A stretch of 64,000 nucleotides of DNA from CAXXOK01 sp964497495. GTDB lineage: Bacteria > Bacillota > Clostridia > Christensenellales > Aristaeellaceae. Of this stretch, positions 7,732 through 17,108 are shown in pieces. The stretch lies in NCBI GenBank assembly GCA_964497495.1, contig CAZCCZ010000001.1, forward strand, positions 62,001 through 126,000, in the 5' to 3' direction. The translations under genes were made by a program, and so were the position numbers. The notes below the pieces were generated by a model, which saw only the letters and a program-made list of their open reading frames with translations, made no database searches and was not told where the DNA came from. Every line of letters starts with the position of its first letter. Within the stretch, counting starts at the first letter, position 1.

Positions 7732-8943
7732 ATGAAGAAACTGCTCGCAATCCTTCTATCCGTTTGCATGCTGCTCGGCCTGGCTTCGTTCGCGCTTGCG
7801 GACGACGCCGTGAAACTGCTGGTGTGGGTCGGCGACGACGCCGACCAGCCGTGGATCAACGGCGTGATCGACAGCTTCAAGGCCGCCAACTCCGGAACTA
7901 CGTTCGACATCCAGGTCGGCATCCAGTCCGAATCCACTGCCAAGGCCACGGTGCTTACCGATATCACCGCCGCCGCCGACGTGTATACCTTCGCGGACGA
8001 CCAGCTGGGCGAGCTCGTGCTTGCGGGCGCGCTGCAGCCGGTATCGCTCAACGCCGAGGACGTCAATGCGCGTAACAGCGCGGGCTCCATCGCCGCCGCC
8101 ACACAGGACGGCGTGCTGTATGCCTATCCCGCCACGGCGGACAACGGTTACTTCATGTTCTACGACAAGGAATTCTTCACCGCCGAGGACGTGGCCTCGC
8201 TGGACGCCATGCTCGCCGCGGCGGCAGCCGCCGGCAAGAAGGTCTCCATGGAGATGAGCAACGCCTGGTACATGTATTCCTTCTTCGCGGGCGCCGGGCT
8301 GGAGATGAAGCTGCTGCCCGACGGCGTGAACAACACCTGCAACTGGAACGCCACCGACGCCCCCATTACCGGCGTGCAGGTGGCCGAGGCCATGTTGGCC
8401 GTCGCCAAGAACCCGGGGTTCGTTAACCAGACGGACGGCGAATTCGTAACCGGCATCAAGGACGGTTCCGTGATCGCGGGCATCAACGGCGTATGGAACG
8501 CCAACGCGGCCGCCGAAGCGTGGGGCGATAATTACGCCGCCGCCAAGCTGCCCACGTACACAGTCGCCGGGCAACAGGTGCAGATGGCGTCTTTCGCCGG
8601 CTACAAGCTGGTGGGCGTGAACGCCTACAGCGCCAACGTGGGCTGGGCCATGCAGTTTGCGGATTACATGACCAACGAAGACAGCCAGCTCTCCCGCTTC
8701 GTCATCCGCGGGCAGGGCCCCTCCAACCTGGTCGCCGCCGAGTCGGAAGCCGTGCAGGCCGCGCCCGCCATCGCCGCGCTGGCCGCGCAAAGCGCCTTCG
8801 CCACCACGCAGCGCGTGGGCGGCAACTACTGGTCGCCCGCCAACACCTTCGGCGCGCTGATCTACGCCGGAAATCCGGACGGCACCGACATGCAAACCCT
8901 GCTGGACAATCTGGTGGCAGGCATTACGGCGCCCGTGCAATAA
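7732..8943 (+). CDS. Sugar ABC transporter substrate-binding protein (family 1)
   Basis: A 403-aa extracellular solute-binding protein. ATG 7732 follows GGAGGAG and starts a signal peptide (MKKLLAILLSVCMLLGLASFA, cleavage near ALADD). The mature part resembles maltose/oligosaccharide-binding proteins (VWVGDDADQPWINGVIDSFKAAN and the helix IKDGSVIAGINGVWNANAAAEAWG). There is no lipobox, as for several other binding proteins in this window. It is followed by a strong hairpin and two MalF/MalG-type permeases; no dedicated ATPase lies in the cluster, so a shared MsmX-like ATPase elsewhere is probably used. Confidence 0.92.
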   Translation: MKKLLAILLSVCMLLGLASFALADDAVKLLVWVGDDADQPWINGVIDSFKAANSGTTFDIQVGIQSESTAKATVLTDITAAADVYTFADDQLGELVLAGALQPVSLNAEDVNARNSAGSIAAATQDGVLYAYPATADNGYFMFYDKEFFTAEDVASLDAMLAAAAAAGKKVSMEMSNAWYMYSFFAGAGLEMKLLPDGVNNTCNWNATDAPITGVQVAEAMLAVAKNPGFVNQTDGEFVTGIKDGSVIAGINGVWNANAAAEAWGDNYAAAKLPTYTVAGQQVQMASFAGYKLVGVNAYSANVGWAMQFADYMTNEDSQLSRFVIRGQGPSNLVAAESEAVQAAPAIAALAAQSAFATTQRVGGNYWSPANTFGALIYAGNPDGTDMQTLLDNLVAGITAPVQ

Positions 8944-8963
8944 CCGTTCGTTACGTGCTGCGC

Positions 8964-9002
8964 AAAACGCCCGCGCGCTCCTATGGGCGCGCGGGCGTTT
9001 TT
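8964..9002 (+). terminator. Strong rho-independent terminator/attenuator
   Basis: AAAACGCCCGCGCGC (8964-8978)/GCGCGCGGGCGTTTT (8987-9001) with an 8-base loop and T5. It sits between the binding protein and its permeases, so it likely reduces rather than abolishes read-through. Confidence 0.85.
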
Positions 9003-9023
9003 CACCAGGGGAGGAGGGTTGCC

Positions 9024-10496
9024 ATGAGCGACCGGAAACCGTCCGCGGCCGCCGGGTCGGAAGATGCCCCGCGTTCGCCGGACCGCTGGCTTGCCGCGGG
9101 TATCGCGGAGTTTTACAGGGATGTGAAAGAGGGCGACGTATGGGTCCGCCTGTCGCTGATCCTTTTCGGCGCGGGGTATTTCGGGCGCAGGCAATACGTG
9201 AAAGGCGCGCTGGTCACGCTGTTGCAGGCGTTCGTGTTCGTTTTCTATCCGCTGGTCCTGTGGCCGAACCTCAGCAAGTTCGGCACGCTGGGTACCGTGA
9301 AACGCGCGGCGGTGTTCAACCCCGTGACCATGCAAAACGAGGTGAACGCCTACGACCATTCGTTCATCATCCTGCTTTTCGGGCTGATCGCCATCCTGGT
9401 TATCGCCGCGACGCTGATCTTCTGGGTCAAGAACCTTCGCGCCGTACGGCGGCTGCAGGTTCTTCAGGAGAGCGGCAAGCCGGTCAACCGCTTTACGGAC
9501 GATATCCGCGATTTGCTTAATAAAAAGTTCCACATCACGCTGCTTACGCTGCCCAGCCTCGGCGTGCTCCTGTTCACGGTTATCCCGCTGCTGGTGATGA
9601 TCTGCGTGGCCTTCACCAACTACGACAAGACCCACATGGTGCCCACCAACCTGTTCACGTGGGTGGGGCTGGACAATTTCAAGACCCTGTTCACCCGTTC
9701 GCAAACCATCACCTTCGCCTATTCGTTCGGCAAGGTGCTGACCTGGACGCTGATCTGGGCGTTTTTCGCCACGTTCACCAACTTCTTCTTCGGCATCATG
9801 CTGGCGATGTTCATCAACCATCGCAACACCCGCCTCAAGCGCCTGTGGCGCACGTTCTTCATCATTTCCATCGCGGTGCCGCAGTTCGTGTCCCTGCTGC
9901 TGGTGCGTAACTTCTTCGCCAACACGGGCATCGTCAACACCCTGTGCGCCGGCCTGGGCATTACGGACTTCTTCAAGCAGATCGGGCTTGTAGCGAAGAA
10001 TTCAGCCTTTATCCCCTTCCTGACCGACCCCGGCTGGGCCAAGGTGATGATCATCCTCATCAACCTGTGGATCGGCATTCCGTACCTGATGCTGATCGTC
10101 ACGGGGATCCTGATGAACATTCCCACGGAGCTGATCGACAGCGCGCGCATCGACGGCGCGAACGCGTTCCAGAGCTTCCGGAGGATCACCATGCCGTACA
10201 TCCTTTTCGTCACGGGGCCGTACCTCGTAAGCTCCTTCACGGCCAACATCAACAACTTCAACGTCATCTACCTGCTGACCAACGACGTGTTCGTAACCAA
10301 GGACCAGATGCTGGCCAATTCCAACGCGCAGGAGATCGACCTGCTCATCACCTGGCTGTACCGGCTTACCCAAAACTTCTACAACTTTAAAATGGCGTCG
10401 GTGCTGGGCATCCTGATCTTCGTTATCTGCGCCGCGTTCACAATATTCGCCTTCCGCAAGCTCATCCGGGGCGACAGAGAGGAGCGGTTCCAATGA
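9024..10496 (+). CDS. Sugar ABC transporter permease, MalF-like
   Basis: A 490-aa permease. The start ATG 9024 is set by GGGGAGGAGGG seven to eight bases upstream. The N-terminal ~185 residues hold a hydrophilic leader, two or three TM segments and a charged cytoplasmic loop before the core membrane domain begins near residue 170 (KFHITLLTLPSLGVLLFTVIPLLVM). The EAA motif is DSARIDGANAFQSFRRITMPY. The long N-terminus with extra TM segments is a MalF-like trait. It overlaps the next permease by 4 bases (ATGA) and pairs with it as a heterodimer. Confidence 0.92.
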   Translation: MSDRKPSAAAGSEDAPRSPDRWLAAGIAEFYRDVKEGDVWVRLSLILFGAGYFGRRQYVKGALVTLLQAFVFVFYPLVLWPNLSKFGTLGTVKRAAVFNPVTMQNEVNAYDHSFIILLFGLIAILVIAATLIFWVKNLRAVRRLQVLQESGKPVNRFTDDIRDLLNKKFHITLLTLPSLGVLLFTVIPLLVMICVAFTNYDKTHMVPTNLFTWVGLDNFKTLFTRSQTITFAYSFGKVLTWTLIWAFFATFTNFFFGIMLAMFINHRNTRLKRLWRTFFIISIAVPQFVSLLLVRNFFANTGIVNTLCAGLGITDFFKQIGLVAKNSAFIPFLTDPGWAKVMIILINLWIGIPYLMLIVTGILMNIPTELIDSARIDGANAFQSFRRITMPYILFVTGPYLVSSFTANINNFNVIYLLTNDVFVTKDQMLANSNAQEIDLLITWLYRLTQNFYNFKMASVLGILIFVICAAFTIFAFRKLIRGDREERFQ

Positions 10497-11332
10497 GGAT
10501 TTTCAAGCAGACCGTGCGGCATACGGTGCTCGCTTTTCTCTCGGTGTTCTGGCTTATCCCCATCATCTGGCTGGTAGCCACCTCGTTCGGTACCGACCCC
10601 GGCCCCAATATCCGCACCTTTTTTCCGGCCCAGTATTCGCTGGTGCATTACCAAACGCTGCTTTTCGGCATGGACGACGTGGCGCGCTTCCCCAGCTGGT
10701 TTCGCAATACGTTCATCATCGCGGTGTTCACCTGCGTCATCTCCAGCTCCTTCGTGCTGATGGTCGCCTACGCGATGAGCTGCATGCGCTTCAAAGCGCG
10801 CAAAGGCATGATCACCTTCGCCAGCACCCTGTCGCTGTTCCCCGGTTTCCTGTCGATGATCGCGGTATATTTCATCATGAAGTCCATCGGGCTTACCAAT
10901 AGCAACATCGGCCTGATTCTGGTCTACTCGGGCAGTTCGGGGCTGGGGTACCTGATCGCCAAGGGCTTCTTCGACACCGTGCCCAAATCCATGCGGGAGG
11001 CGGCCTACATCGAGGGTGCGTCGGAATTTCAGGTGTTCGCTAAAATCGTGATCCCGCTTTCCAAGCCCATCATCGTCTACACGGTCATCAGTTCCTTCCT
11101 CGTGCCGTGGATGGATTTCATCTTCGCCAACATCATGCTCAACTCGGGACTGTCCGAAAACAAGACCGTCGCCATCGGCCTGTACGCGATGGTGGACAAG
11201 GTGCGCATCAACGCCTATTTCGGGCAGTTCTGCGCGGGCGGCGTGCTGGTGTCCATTCCCATATCCATCCTGTTCGTGATCATGCAGAAATTCTACATCG
11301 AAGGCGTGACCGGAGGCTCTGTAAAAGGTTAA
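10493..11332 (+). CDS. Sugar ABC transporter permease, MalG-like
   Basis: A 279-aa inner-membrane permease with six hydrophobic segments and the EAA motif REAAYIEGASEFQVFAKIVIPLSKP. The ending GGSVKG is typical of MalG-family proteins (GxVKG). Its ATG overlaps the stop of the MalF-like gene. Together with the binding protein at 7732 this gives a maltodextrin-like importer lacking its own ATPase. Confidence 0.93.
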   Translation: MRIFKQTVRHTVLAFLSVFWLIPIIWLVATSFGTDPGPNIRTFFPAQYSLVHYQTLLFGMDDVARFPSWFRNTFIIAVFTCVISSSFVLMVAYAMSCMRFKARKGMITFASTLSLFPGFLSMIAVYFIMKSIGLTNSNIGLILVYSGSSGLGYLIAKGFFDTVPKSMREAAYIEGASEFQVFAKIVIPLSKPIIVYTVISSFLVPWMDFIFANIMLNSGLSENKTVAIGLYAMVDKVRINAYFGQFCAGGVLVSIPISILFVIMQKFYIEGVTGGSVKG

Positions 11333-11374
11333 GGCGCGGGCGGGGTCTAGCTGTCGCGCGGGTTCCCGGCCTGC

Positions 11375-11417
11375 GGCGGCGTTCTGCGGCTCCGTCCGTC
11401 GGACGCCGCCCGTTTTT
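11375..11417 (+). terminator. Rho-independent terminator
   Basis: GGCGGCGT (11375-11382)/ACGCCGCC (11403-11410), followed by CGTTTTT. It ends the sugar permease operon before the YesN gene, which has its own extended -10 element (TGGTATATT, 11475-11483). Confidence 0.7.
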
Positions 11418-11513
11418 ATGTCCACGGAACGCCGGACAGATTGCCGCACGGGCCTATCCAGCCTTTGGAGTTTATGGTATATTAATAAAAAAGCTTTACA
11501 GAGGAACAATACT

Positions 11514-13133
11514 ATGTATCGATTGATGCTCGTGGACGACGAGCCGGAGATTCGAGACGGTCTGGTGGAGATTATCGACTGGCACGCCGAAGGATTCGAA
11601 GTCGCAGGCGTGGCCGAGAACGGCCTCGAAGCGCTGCTGCTTGCCGAAACGTTATCGCCGGATCTGGTGGTCACGGACATCCGGATGCCGTTTCTGGACG
11701 GGCTGGAAATGGCGCGGCGGATGCGCGCCGCGCTTCCGACCGTGCGGTTCATCGTGCTCAGCGGTTTCGACGAATTCGAATACGCGCGGCAGGCCGTGCA
11801 GATTCAGATCGATGATTATATCCTGAAACCCATTTCCTCGGAAGAGTTCGTGGCGGTCTTGCGGCGCGTGAAGGCCCGTTTGGACGAGGAGTTCGCCCAG
11901 CGCAGCAACGTGCAGGCGTTGCAGGCGCATTTTCGGGAAAGCCTGCCGATCCTTCGGGAACTGTTGCTGACCTCGCTGCTTTCCGGTTACGCTTCCGCCG
12001 CGGACGCGCTGCAAAGCGCGGCGCAATACGAGCTGCCGTTATCCGCAAAACGCTACGCCGTGGCGGTCGTCAGTTTCGGGGATTCGGGAACCGGCGACCG
12101 GGAGTTGCTGCAAAACCCGGAGCTCATGCGTTTCGCGGTTATGAACATCCTGAGCGAAATCCTCTCGGGCCAGTTCCGTTGCCACGTTTTCCACTACAAC
12201 CAGTCGGTGGCCGTGCTGTTCCTGCTGGACGGCGAAGAAGCGCAGCCGTTTTCCGCCGTCGTCGATTTGCTGGACGCGGCCCGCCAGACCGTGAAACGGT
12301 ATCTGGACTGTTCGCTGGCCATCGGAGTCAGTAACCCGTGCGAGCAGCTGGGCCAGCTTCACCACGCCACGGAACAGGCGCAGTCCGCGCTGGATCAGTC
12401 CACGCTGCTGGGCGAAAGCCAGGTGCTGACGATCTCGGACCTGGAGCTGGAAAGCCCTTGCCTGCCGGATGCGGAGGACGCGGAACTTCGGGCCCTCTCC
12501 AACGCGATCAAGATGGGCAACGTCGAAGGAGCCGAGAAGCGGGTGCTCTCCCTGATGGAGGAAGTTCGGCGCTCGAAGGTCTCCTTCCGAGCGTATCAGG
12601 TATACCTGATGGAAGTGTTGACGACCATCGTGCGCGCCGCCAGGGACCTGAACGCGGAATGGCCCGCGCAAAACGAATCCGTGGACGCGATTCTGCAATG
12701 CCGGGGGTTGGACGAGGCCGGGGCGACGCTCTGTTCCCTGTGCCGGCGGATCGCCGGCCGCGCGCAGGAAAACCGTGTGGAAAACGGTCGGCAGCTGGCC
12801 CGGACGGCCGTGGAATACATCCGGGGCCATTACGCGGACAACGACATCAGCCTGGAGAAAATCTGCGGATACCTGCACATCAGCGCCGCGTATTTCAGCA
12901 CCCTGTTCAAACAGGAAACGAAGAAAACGTTCCACCAGTACCTGACCGACCTGCGCATGGACAGGGCGCTTTCCCTGCTGGCGGGCGGCGATTTGAAAAC
13001 CGCGGCCATCGCGCAGGCGGTGGGTATGGGCGAAGCCAGCTATTTCAGCTATTCCTTCAAGAAGCACTTCGGCATCTCGCCTTCGCAGGCGCGCAGGAAC
13101 GCGAAGGAGGCGCAAACGGAATGCCCGTCCTGA
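11514..13133 (+). CDS. YesN-type response regulator with AraC DNA-binding domain
   Basis: A 539-aa protein. An N-terminal receiver domain (about residues 1-120) holds DDE at 8-10, phosphoacceptor D55 in VVTDIRMP and K in ILKPIS. A long middle region follows, then a C-terminal AraC double helix-turn-helix (about residues 435-535: ISLEKICGYLHISAAYFSTLFKQ and the second HTH AIAQAVGMGEASYFSYSFKKHFG). ATG 11514 follows GAGGAAC. It overlaps the histidine kinase gene by 13 bases. As in known YesN/LytS systems it should activate a nearby sugar transporter, either the MalFG-like set upstream or mglBAC downstream. Confidence 0.92.
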   Translation: MYRLMLVDDEPEIRDGLVEIIDWHAEGFEVAGVAENGLEALLLAETLSPDLVVTDIRMPFLDGLEMARRMRAALPTVRFIVLSGFDEFEYARQAVQIQIDDYILKPISSEEFVAVLRRVKARLDEEFAQRSNVQALQAHFRESLPILRELLLTSLLSGYASAADALQSAAQYELPLSAKRYAVAVVSFGDSGTGDRELLQNPELMRFAVMNILSEILSGQFRCHVFHYNQSVAVLFLLDGEEAQPFSAVVDLLDAARQTVKRYLDCSLAIGVSNPCEQLGQLHHATEQAQSALDQSTLLGESQVLTISDLELESPCLPDAEDAELRALSNAIKMGNVEGAEKRVLSLMEEVRRSKVSFRAYQVYLMEVLTTIVRAARDLNAEWPAQNESVDAILQCRGLDEAGATLCSLCRRIAGRAQENRVENGRQLARTAVEYIRGHYADNDISLEKICGYLHISAAYFSTLFKQETKKTFHQYLTDLRMDRALSLLAGGDLKTAAIAQAVGMGEASYFSYSFKKHFGISPSQARRNAKEAQTECPS

Positions 13134-14866
13134 TAAGGAAAAGCCGCGGGAAAAGCATCCAGATGATCACGACCAGCTTCTTCATGGGCGGCATGGTCCT
13201 GCTTTTGCTTTTCGTCAGCTTCAGCCTCGTCACCCGCATGAACGGGCTGCTGGAGGAAAACGCGACGGAGCGTACCCGGCAGACGGTGGATCAGGGTAAC
13301 GCGAGCCTGGGCGTGTACGTCAACGAGATGCTGGACACGATGGACTTTTTCAGCAGTCTGGTTTCCGCGGCCGACGAGGTTTCCTCCGCCGGTTTGAGCG
13401 ACGGCATGGCTTTTTTACAGTCCAGCCGCAAGGACGTAACCGCCATGGCCGTGTTCAGCCCCGAAGGGGTACCGATGGCCAGCACCGCGGGAAACCTTTC
13501 CAAATCCCCGCGGGAAGTCACCTCATACGGCTGGTTCAGCAAGCCCATGCGCTCCACTACGGCCACGGTCTACTTTTCTTCCCCCTACGTGCAAAACATC
13601 TTCTCGGGGCAATACGCCTGGATCATCACCCTCAGCCGCCGGGTGGAGTACCGTACGGAAGGCCGGAAGGAGACCGGCGTGCTGATGGCGGATTTTAATT
13701 TCAGCGGCATCACCAGCCTGTGCGAAAACATCAGCCTCGGCACCAGCGGTTACGTGTATCTGGTGGATACCGAAACGGAGCTGGTGTACCATCCCCAGCA
13801 GCAGCTGATCTACGCGGGCCTGAAGCAGGAGAACCTGAGCGCCGTAAAGGCGCAGGTTTTCGGGCGCTGCCGGGACCGTTTCGAGGGCCGGGACCGGCTG
13901 CTGATCATCACCACCGTGGATTATACCCGGTGGCGCATGGTCGGCGTGGCGTATCTGGACGATATTCTTTCCATCCAGCCGGAATTGATTCGCATATCGC
14001 TTTCCGTTCTGCTGGCAGGCGTGCTTCTGTCCATGGCGGTGGCGACGCTGTCCGGCGCGTACGTTTCCAAACCCATCCGCAGGCTGGAACAGGTAATGGC
14101 GAAGGTGGAGGCCGGCAACCTGGACGTTTCCATCGAGGAACAGGGTTTCGCGGAGATACGAGCCCTCAGCCGTACCTTCAACCATATGCTGGGCCGCATC
14201 CGGCGGCTGATGGAGCAGATCGTGTACGAGCAGGAAACGAAACGCCTGCACGAGCTGAACGCCCTGCAGGCGCAGATCAACCCCCATTTCCTCTACAACA
14301 CGCTGGATTCCATCGTCTGGATGGAGGAGCGCGGCCGCCGGAAGGAAGCCATCGTCATGGTCACGGCGCTGGCGAGGCTCTTCCGCATCTCCATCAGCAA
14401 GGGCCGCAACATGATCACCGTCCGGGAGGAACTGGAGCATGTGCGTAACTACCTGATCATCCAGAAAATGCGCTTCACCAACAAGTTCGATTACGTCATC
14501 ACCTCCGAACCCGAAACGCTGGAACTGCACACCATCAAGCTGATCGTTCAGCCGATCGTGGAAAACGCCATTCAGCACGGACTGGAGGAGTACGCCGTGG
14601 AGGAAGGGCTGGTGGAGATCAACGCCTATCTGGAAAACGGCGACCTGATCCTCCGGGTGCGGGACAACGGCGCGGGCATGCCCCAGTCGCAGGTGGACAG
14701 CATCCTCACCACGCCCGCGGGCAAGTCCGGCATCGGGGTGAAAAACGTGCACGAACGCATCCAGCTGACCTTCGGCAAACAGTACGGCCTGACCATCCAC
14801 AGCGTGCTGGACGAGGGCACCGAAGTGCAAATCCGGTTGCCGGTGCTGCGGGAGGCGGTCGAATGA
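13121..14866 (+). CDS. YesM/LytS-type sensor histidine kinase
   Basis: A 581-aa membrane kinase. TM1 is near residues 16-38, an extracytoplasmic sensor region follows (about 39-285, Cache-like by layout), then TM2 (about 288-310), a HAMP segment (SKPIRRLEQVMAKVEAGNLDV) and the His_kinase domain with QINPHFLYNTLDS (phospho-His near residue 388). The HATPase part has VENAIQHGLEE and DNGAGM. ATG 13121 lies inside the end of the YesN gene. It phosphorylates the YesN partner. The 4-base overlap with the next gene, a tethered sugar-binding protein, suggests ligand sensing through that protein. Confidence 0.93.
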   Translation: MPVLIRKSRGKSIQMITTSFFMGGMVLLLLFVSFSLVTRMNGLLEENATERTRQTVDQGNASLGVYVNEMLDTMDFFSSLVSAADEVSSAGLSDGMAFLQSSRKDVTAMAVFSPEGVPMASTAGNLSKSPREVTSYGWFSKPMRSTTATVYFSSPYVQNIFSGQYAWIITLSRRVEYRTEGRKETGVLMADFNFSGITSLCENISLGTSGYVYLVDTETELVYHPQQQLIYAGLKQENLSAVKAQVFGRCRDRFEGRDRLLIITTVDYTRWRMVGVAYLDDILSIQPELIRISLSVLLAGVLLSMAVATLSGAYVSKPIRRLEQVMAKVEAGNLDVSIEEQGFAEIRALSRTFNHMLGRIRRLMEQIVYEQETKRLHELNALQAQINPHFLYNTLDSIVWMEERGRRKEAIVMVTALARLFRISISKGRNMITVREELEHVRNYLIIQKMRFTNKFDYVITSEPETLELHTIKLIVQPIVENAIQHGLEEYAVEEGLVEINAYLENGDLILRVRDNGAGMPQSQVDSILTTPAGKSGIGVKNVHERIQLTFGKQYGLTIHSVLDEGTEVQIRLPVLREAVE

Positions 14867-15828
14867 AGAAACGCGTCTGTTTTTCAATTCTCTGCGTGCT
14901 GCTGGCCGTATTCTTCCTGTGGTGGGGCGTGCGGCCGATCGTCAGCCCGGCGACGGAGGAAGCGACCGCTACCATCGGGCTGCTGCTGGATACGGATATC
15001 GGCACCACCGCGCTGCAGATGAAGCAGGGCGCCAAGCTGGCCGCGAAGGAACAGCGGATGGAACTGGACACCGCCGCGCCGGATTACACCAGCAGCGCGG
15101 TTAAGCGGCAGTCGGACCTGTTGCTGGAGATGTTATCCAAAAACGTCAGCGCCATTTTGCTCGTACCCGCCAAGGAGGAAGACCTGTCCGCGGCGCTGGC
15201 CGCCGCGGCGCAAAAAAAAGTGCCGGTTCTTACGCTGGGGGAAACCCTTCAGGACGACAATATCGTATGCGCGGTGGGCAGCGACAACGAAGCGGTCGGA
15301 GCTCTTGCGGCAAACGCCCTGCTGGATCGGCTTCCCGATCCCAGGCGCATTCTCCTCGTTACCGGCGAGGAAGGCGACGCGGCCGCGGCCCTGCGCCTGG
15401 CGGGCGCCCGCAGGGTGCTGGACGCTGCCGCGGGCCTTACGATCCTCCGGCAAACGGCCCTTGCCGAACAAACGCCGGAAGCGCTTCTGGCGATCCTCGC
15501 CGAATTCCCGTACGCCAACGGTATTCTTTGTCTGACCGACGACAGCACCGAGGCAGCCGCTAAAGCCATGAGCCGTCTGGAAACGGACATCTGCCTGGTC
15601 GGGATGGACTGCGGGCAGAACCGCACGCTTTATATGGAGAACCGGCAGGTGGACGCCATGGTGCTCGGTATGCCTTACGCCATGGGGTATCTGGGTGTTC
15701 AGTTCGCCGCCAAAGCCATTTCCGGCACAGAAATTCCCGGGTTTTACCATACGGAAACCCGCGTGATCGACCTTGGCAACATGTACCTTCCCGAAAACCA
15801 GAAGCTTGCTTTCCCGATCCTGCAATAG
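14863..15828 (+). CDS. Membrane-anchored sugar-binding sensor protein (XylFII-like)
   Basis: A 321-aa periplasmic-binding-protein-like protein (Peripla_BP_4 type) with an N-terminal TM anchor (CFSILCVLLAVFFLWWGV), no lipobox and no obvious cleavage site. The motifs IGLLLDTDIGTTALQMKQGAKLAA, VSAILLVPAKEEDLSAALAAA, CLVGMDCG and the C-terminal AMVLGMPYAMGYLGVQFAAKA fit the ribose/galactose-binding fold. Co-translated with YesM (ATGA overlap), it parallels the LytS-associated XylFII protein known from Clostridium, which binds sugar and controls the kinase. Its role as a sensor rather than a transporter subunit is inferred from position. Confidence 0.82.
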   Translation: MKKRVCFSILCVLLAVFFLWWGVRPIVSPATEEATATIGLLLDTDIGTTALQMKQGAKLAAKEQRMELDTAAPDYTSSAVKRQSDLLLEMLSKNVSAILLVPAKEEDLSAALAAAAQKKVPVLTLGETLQDDNIVCAVGSDNEAVGALAANALLDRLPDPRRILLVTGEEGDAAAALRLAGARRVLDAAAGLTILRQTALAEQTPEALLAILAEFPYANGILCLTDDSTEAAAKAMSRLETDICLVGMDCGQNRTLYMENRQVDAMVLGMPYAMGYLGVQFAAKAISGTEIPGFYHTETRVIDLGNMYLPENQKLAFPILQ

Positions 15829-15847
15829 CGGTTCGAAAACCGCCGGG

Positions 15848-15875
15848 TTGTCGTACCGGGTAAAAATCGTATGAT
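15848..15875 (+). promoter_or_regulatory. Candidate promoter of mglBAC
   Basis: TTGTCG at 15848-15853 and TATGAT at 15870-15875, 16-bp spacer. The weak -35 fits a promoter needing an activator such as the YesN protein encoded just upstream. Confidence 0.5.
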
Positions 15876-15980
15876 TTCTAAACATCACAGAAGGTTTTCG
15901 CATTCCTTTTATCCCGCCGGCTCCTCATACTGAGTATAAAAGTGCGGTATAAGCCGCAAAACAAATGAGGAGGTCATCCA

Positions 15981-16985
15981 ATGAAAAAGCTGCTCTCCAT
16001 CGTGTTGGCCCTCGCAATGGTATTCGGTATCGCTTCCGTTGCCCTGGCCGCGGATCTTCCCAGCGTCGGCGTTACCATTTACAAGTTTGACGATACCTTC
16101 ATGACGGGCGTGCGCAACGCCATCGAAGCGGCCGCCGAGGGCGTGGCCACCATCGAAATCGCGGACAGCCAGAACAACCAGGCCACGCAGAACGATCAGG
16201 TGGACCTGTTCCTCTCCAAGGGCGTGAGCGCGCTGGCCATCAACCCCGTTGACCGCACCGCCGCCGGCGTGATTCTGGACAAGGCGATGGCCGTGGACGT
16301 GCCCGTGGTGTTCTTCAACCGCGAGCCTCTGGCGGAAGACATGGCCAAGTCCGAAACCGTGTACTACGTCGGAGCCCGCGCCGAGGAATCCGGCACGATG
16401 AGCGGCCAGATCATCGCCGACTACTTCACCGCCCATCCCGACGCCGACAAGAACGGCGACGGCATCATCCAGTACGTTATGCTCAAGGGCGAGCCGGGCC
16501 ATCAGGACGCCGAGCTGCGCACCGAGTATTCCATCAAAGCCATCGAAGACGCCGGCTTCAAAGTGGAAAAGATCGCCGAAGACACCGCCATGTGGGATCG
16601 CGTAAAGGGCCAGGATAAGATGGCCGCCTTCCTCGCCGCCCACGGCGACGCCATCGAGGCCGTGCTGGCCAACAACGACGATATGGCGCTGGGCGCCATC
16701 GAAGCGCTGAAAGCCGCCGGTTACTTCTCCGAAGGCAAGTTCATGCCGGTCGTCGGCGTGGACGCCACCGCCCCCGCGCTGGCCGCCCTTAAGGAAGGCA
16801 CCCTGCTGGGCACCGTGCTCAACGACGCCGTGAACCAGGGCAAAGCCACCCTGTTGCTGGCCGCCCTGCTGGGCAACGGCGACGCGCCCACCGCGGATAA
16901 CTTCCCCTACACCATCACGGACGGCAAGTACATCTGGATTCCGTATCAGAAAGTCACCATCGACAACTACGCGGACTTCGAGTAA
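15981..16985 (+). CDS. mglB: Galactose/methyl-galactoside-binding protein MglB
   Basis: A 334-aa precursor. ATG 15981 follows GAGGAGGTC; signal peptide MKKLLSIVLALAMVFGIASV with cleavage near ALAAD. The calcium-binding loop of glucose/galactose-binding proteins is visible as DADKNGDGIIQ at residues 154-164. Other family features are VGVTIYKFDDTFM, LAINPVDRTAA, VFFNREP and VLANNDDMALGAIEAL. It heads the mglBAC set. Sugar specificity (galactose, glucose or a related hexose) is from family knowledge. Confidence 0.93.
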   Translation: MKKLLSIVLALAMVFGIASVALAADLPSVGVTIYKFDDTFMTGVRNAIEAAAEGVATIEIADSQNNQATQNDQVDLFLSKGVSALAINPVDRTAAGVILDKAMAVDVPVVFFNREPLAEDMAKSETVYYVGARAEESGTMSGQIIADYFTAHPDADKNGDGIIQYVMLKGEPGHQDAELRTEYSIKAIEDAGFKVEKIAEDTAMWDRVKGQDKMAAFLAAHGDAIEAVLANNDDMALGAIEALKAAGYFSEGKFMPVVGVDATAPALAALKEGTLLGTVLNDAVNQGKATLLLAALLGNGDAPTADNFPYTITDGKYIWIPYQKVTIDNYADFE

Positions 16986-17031
16986 GAAAGCCCTCCGGCG
17001 GGTAAACGCCCGCCTGTTCGCTTCGCACATC

Positions 17032-17064
17032 GGGGAGGGAAGGGAAACCGTTCCCTCCCTCCCC
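17032..17064 (+). repeat. Stem-loop between mglB and mglA
   Basis: GGGGAGGGAAGGGAA and TTCCCTCCCTCCCC form a long stem with one bulge and a short loop. With no T-run, it most likely protects the mglB transcript or dampens read-through into mglA. Confidence 0.6.
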
Positions 17065-17108
17065 TCGTCTGGACGTAACGCCGCGGGCTTTCCGCGGGCG
17101 GGAGGCTG

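Noticed and set aside
12338..13120. Upstream extension of the YesM frame
   Set aside because: Lies inside the YesN gene in another frame; the kinase starts at ATG 13121 with TM1 immediately after.
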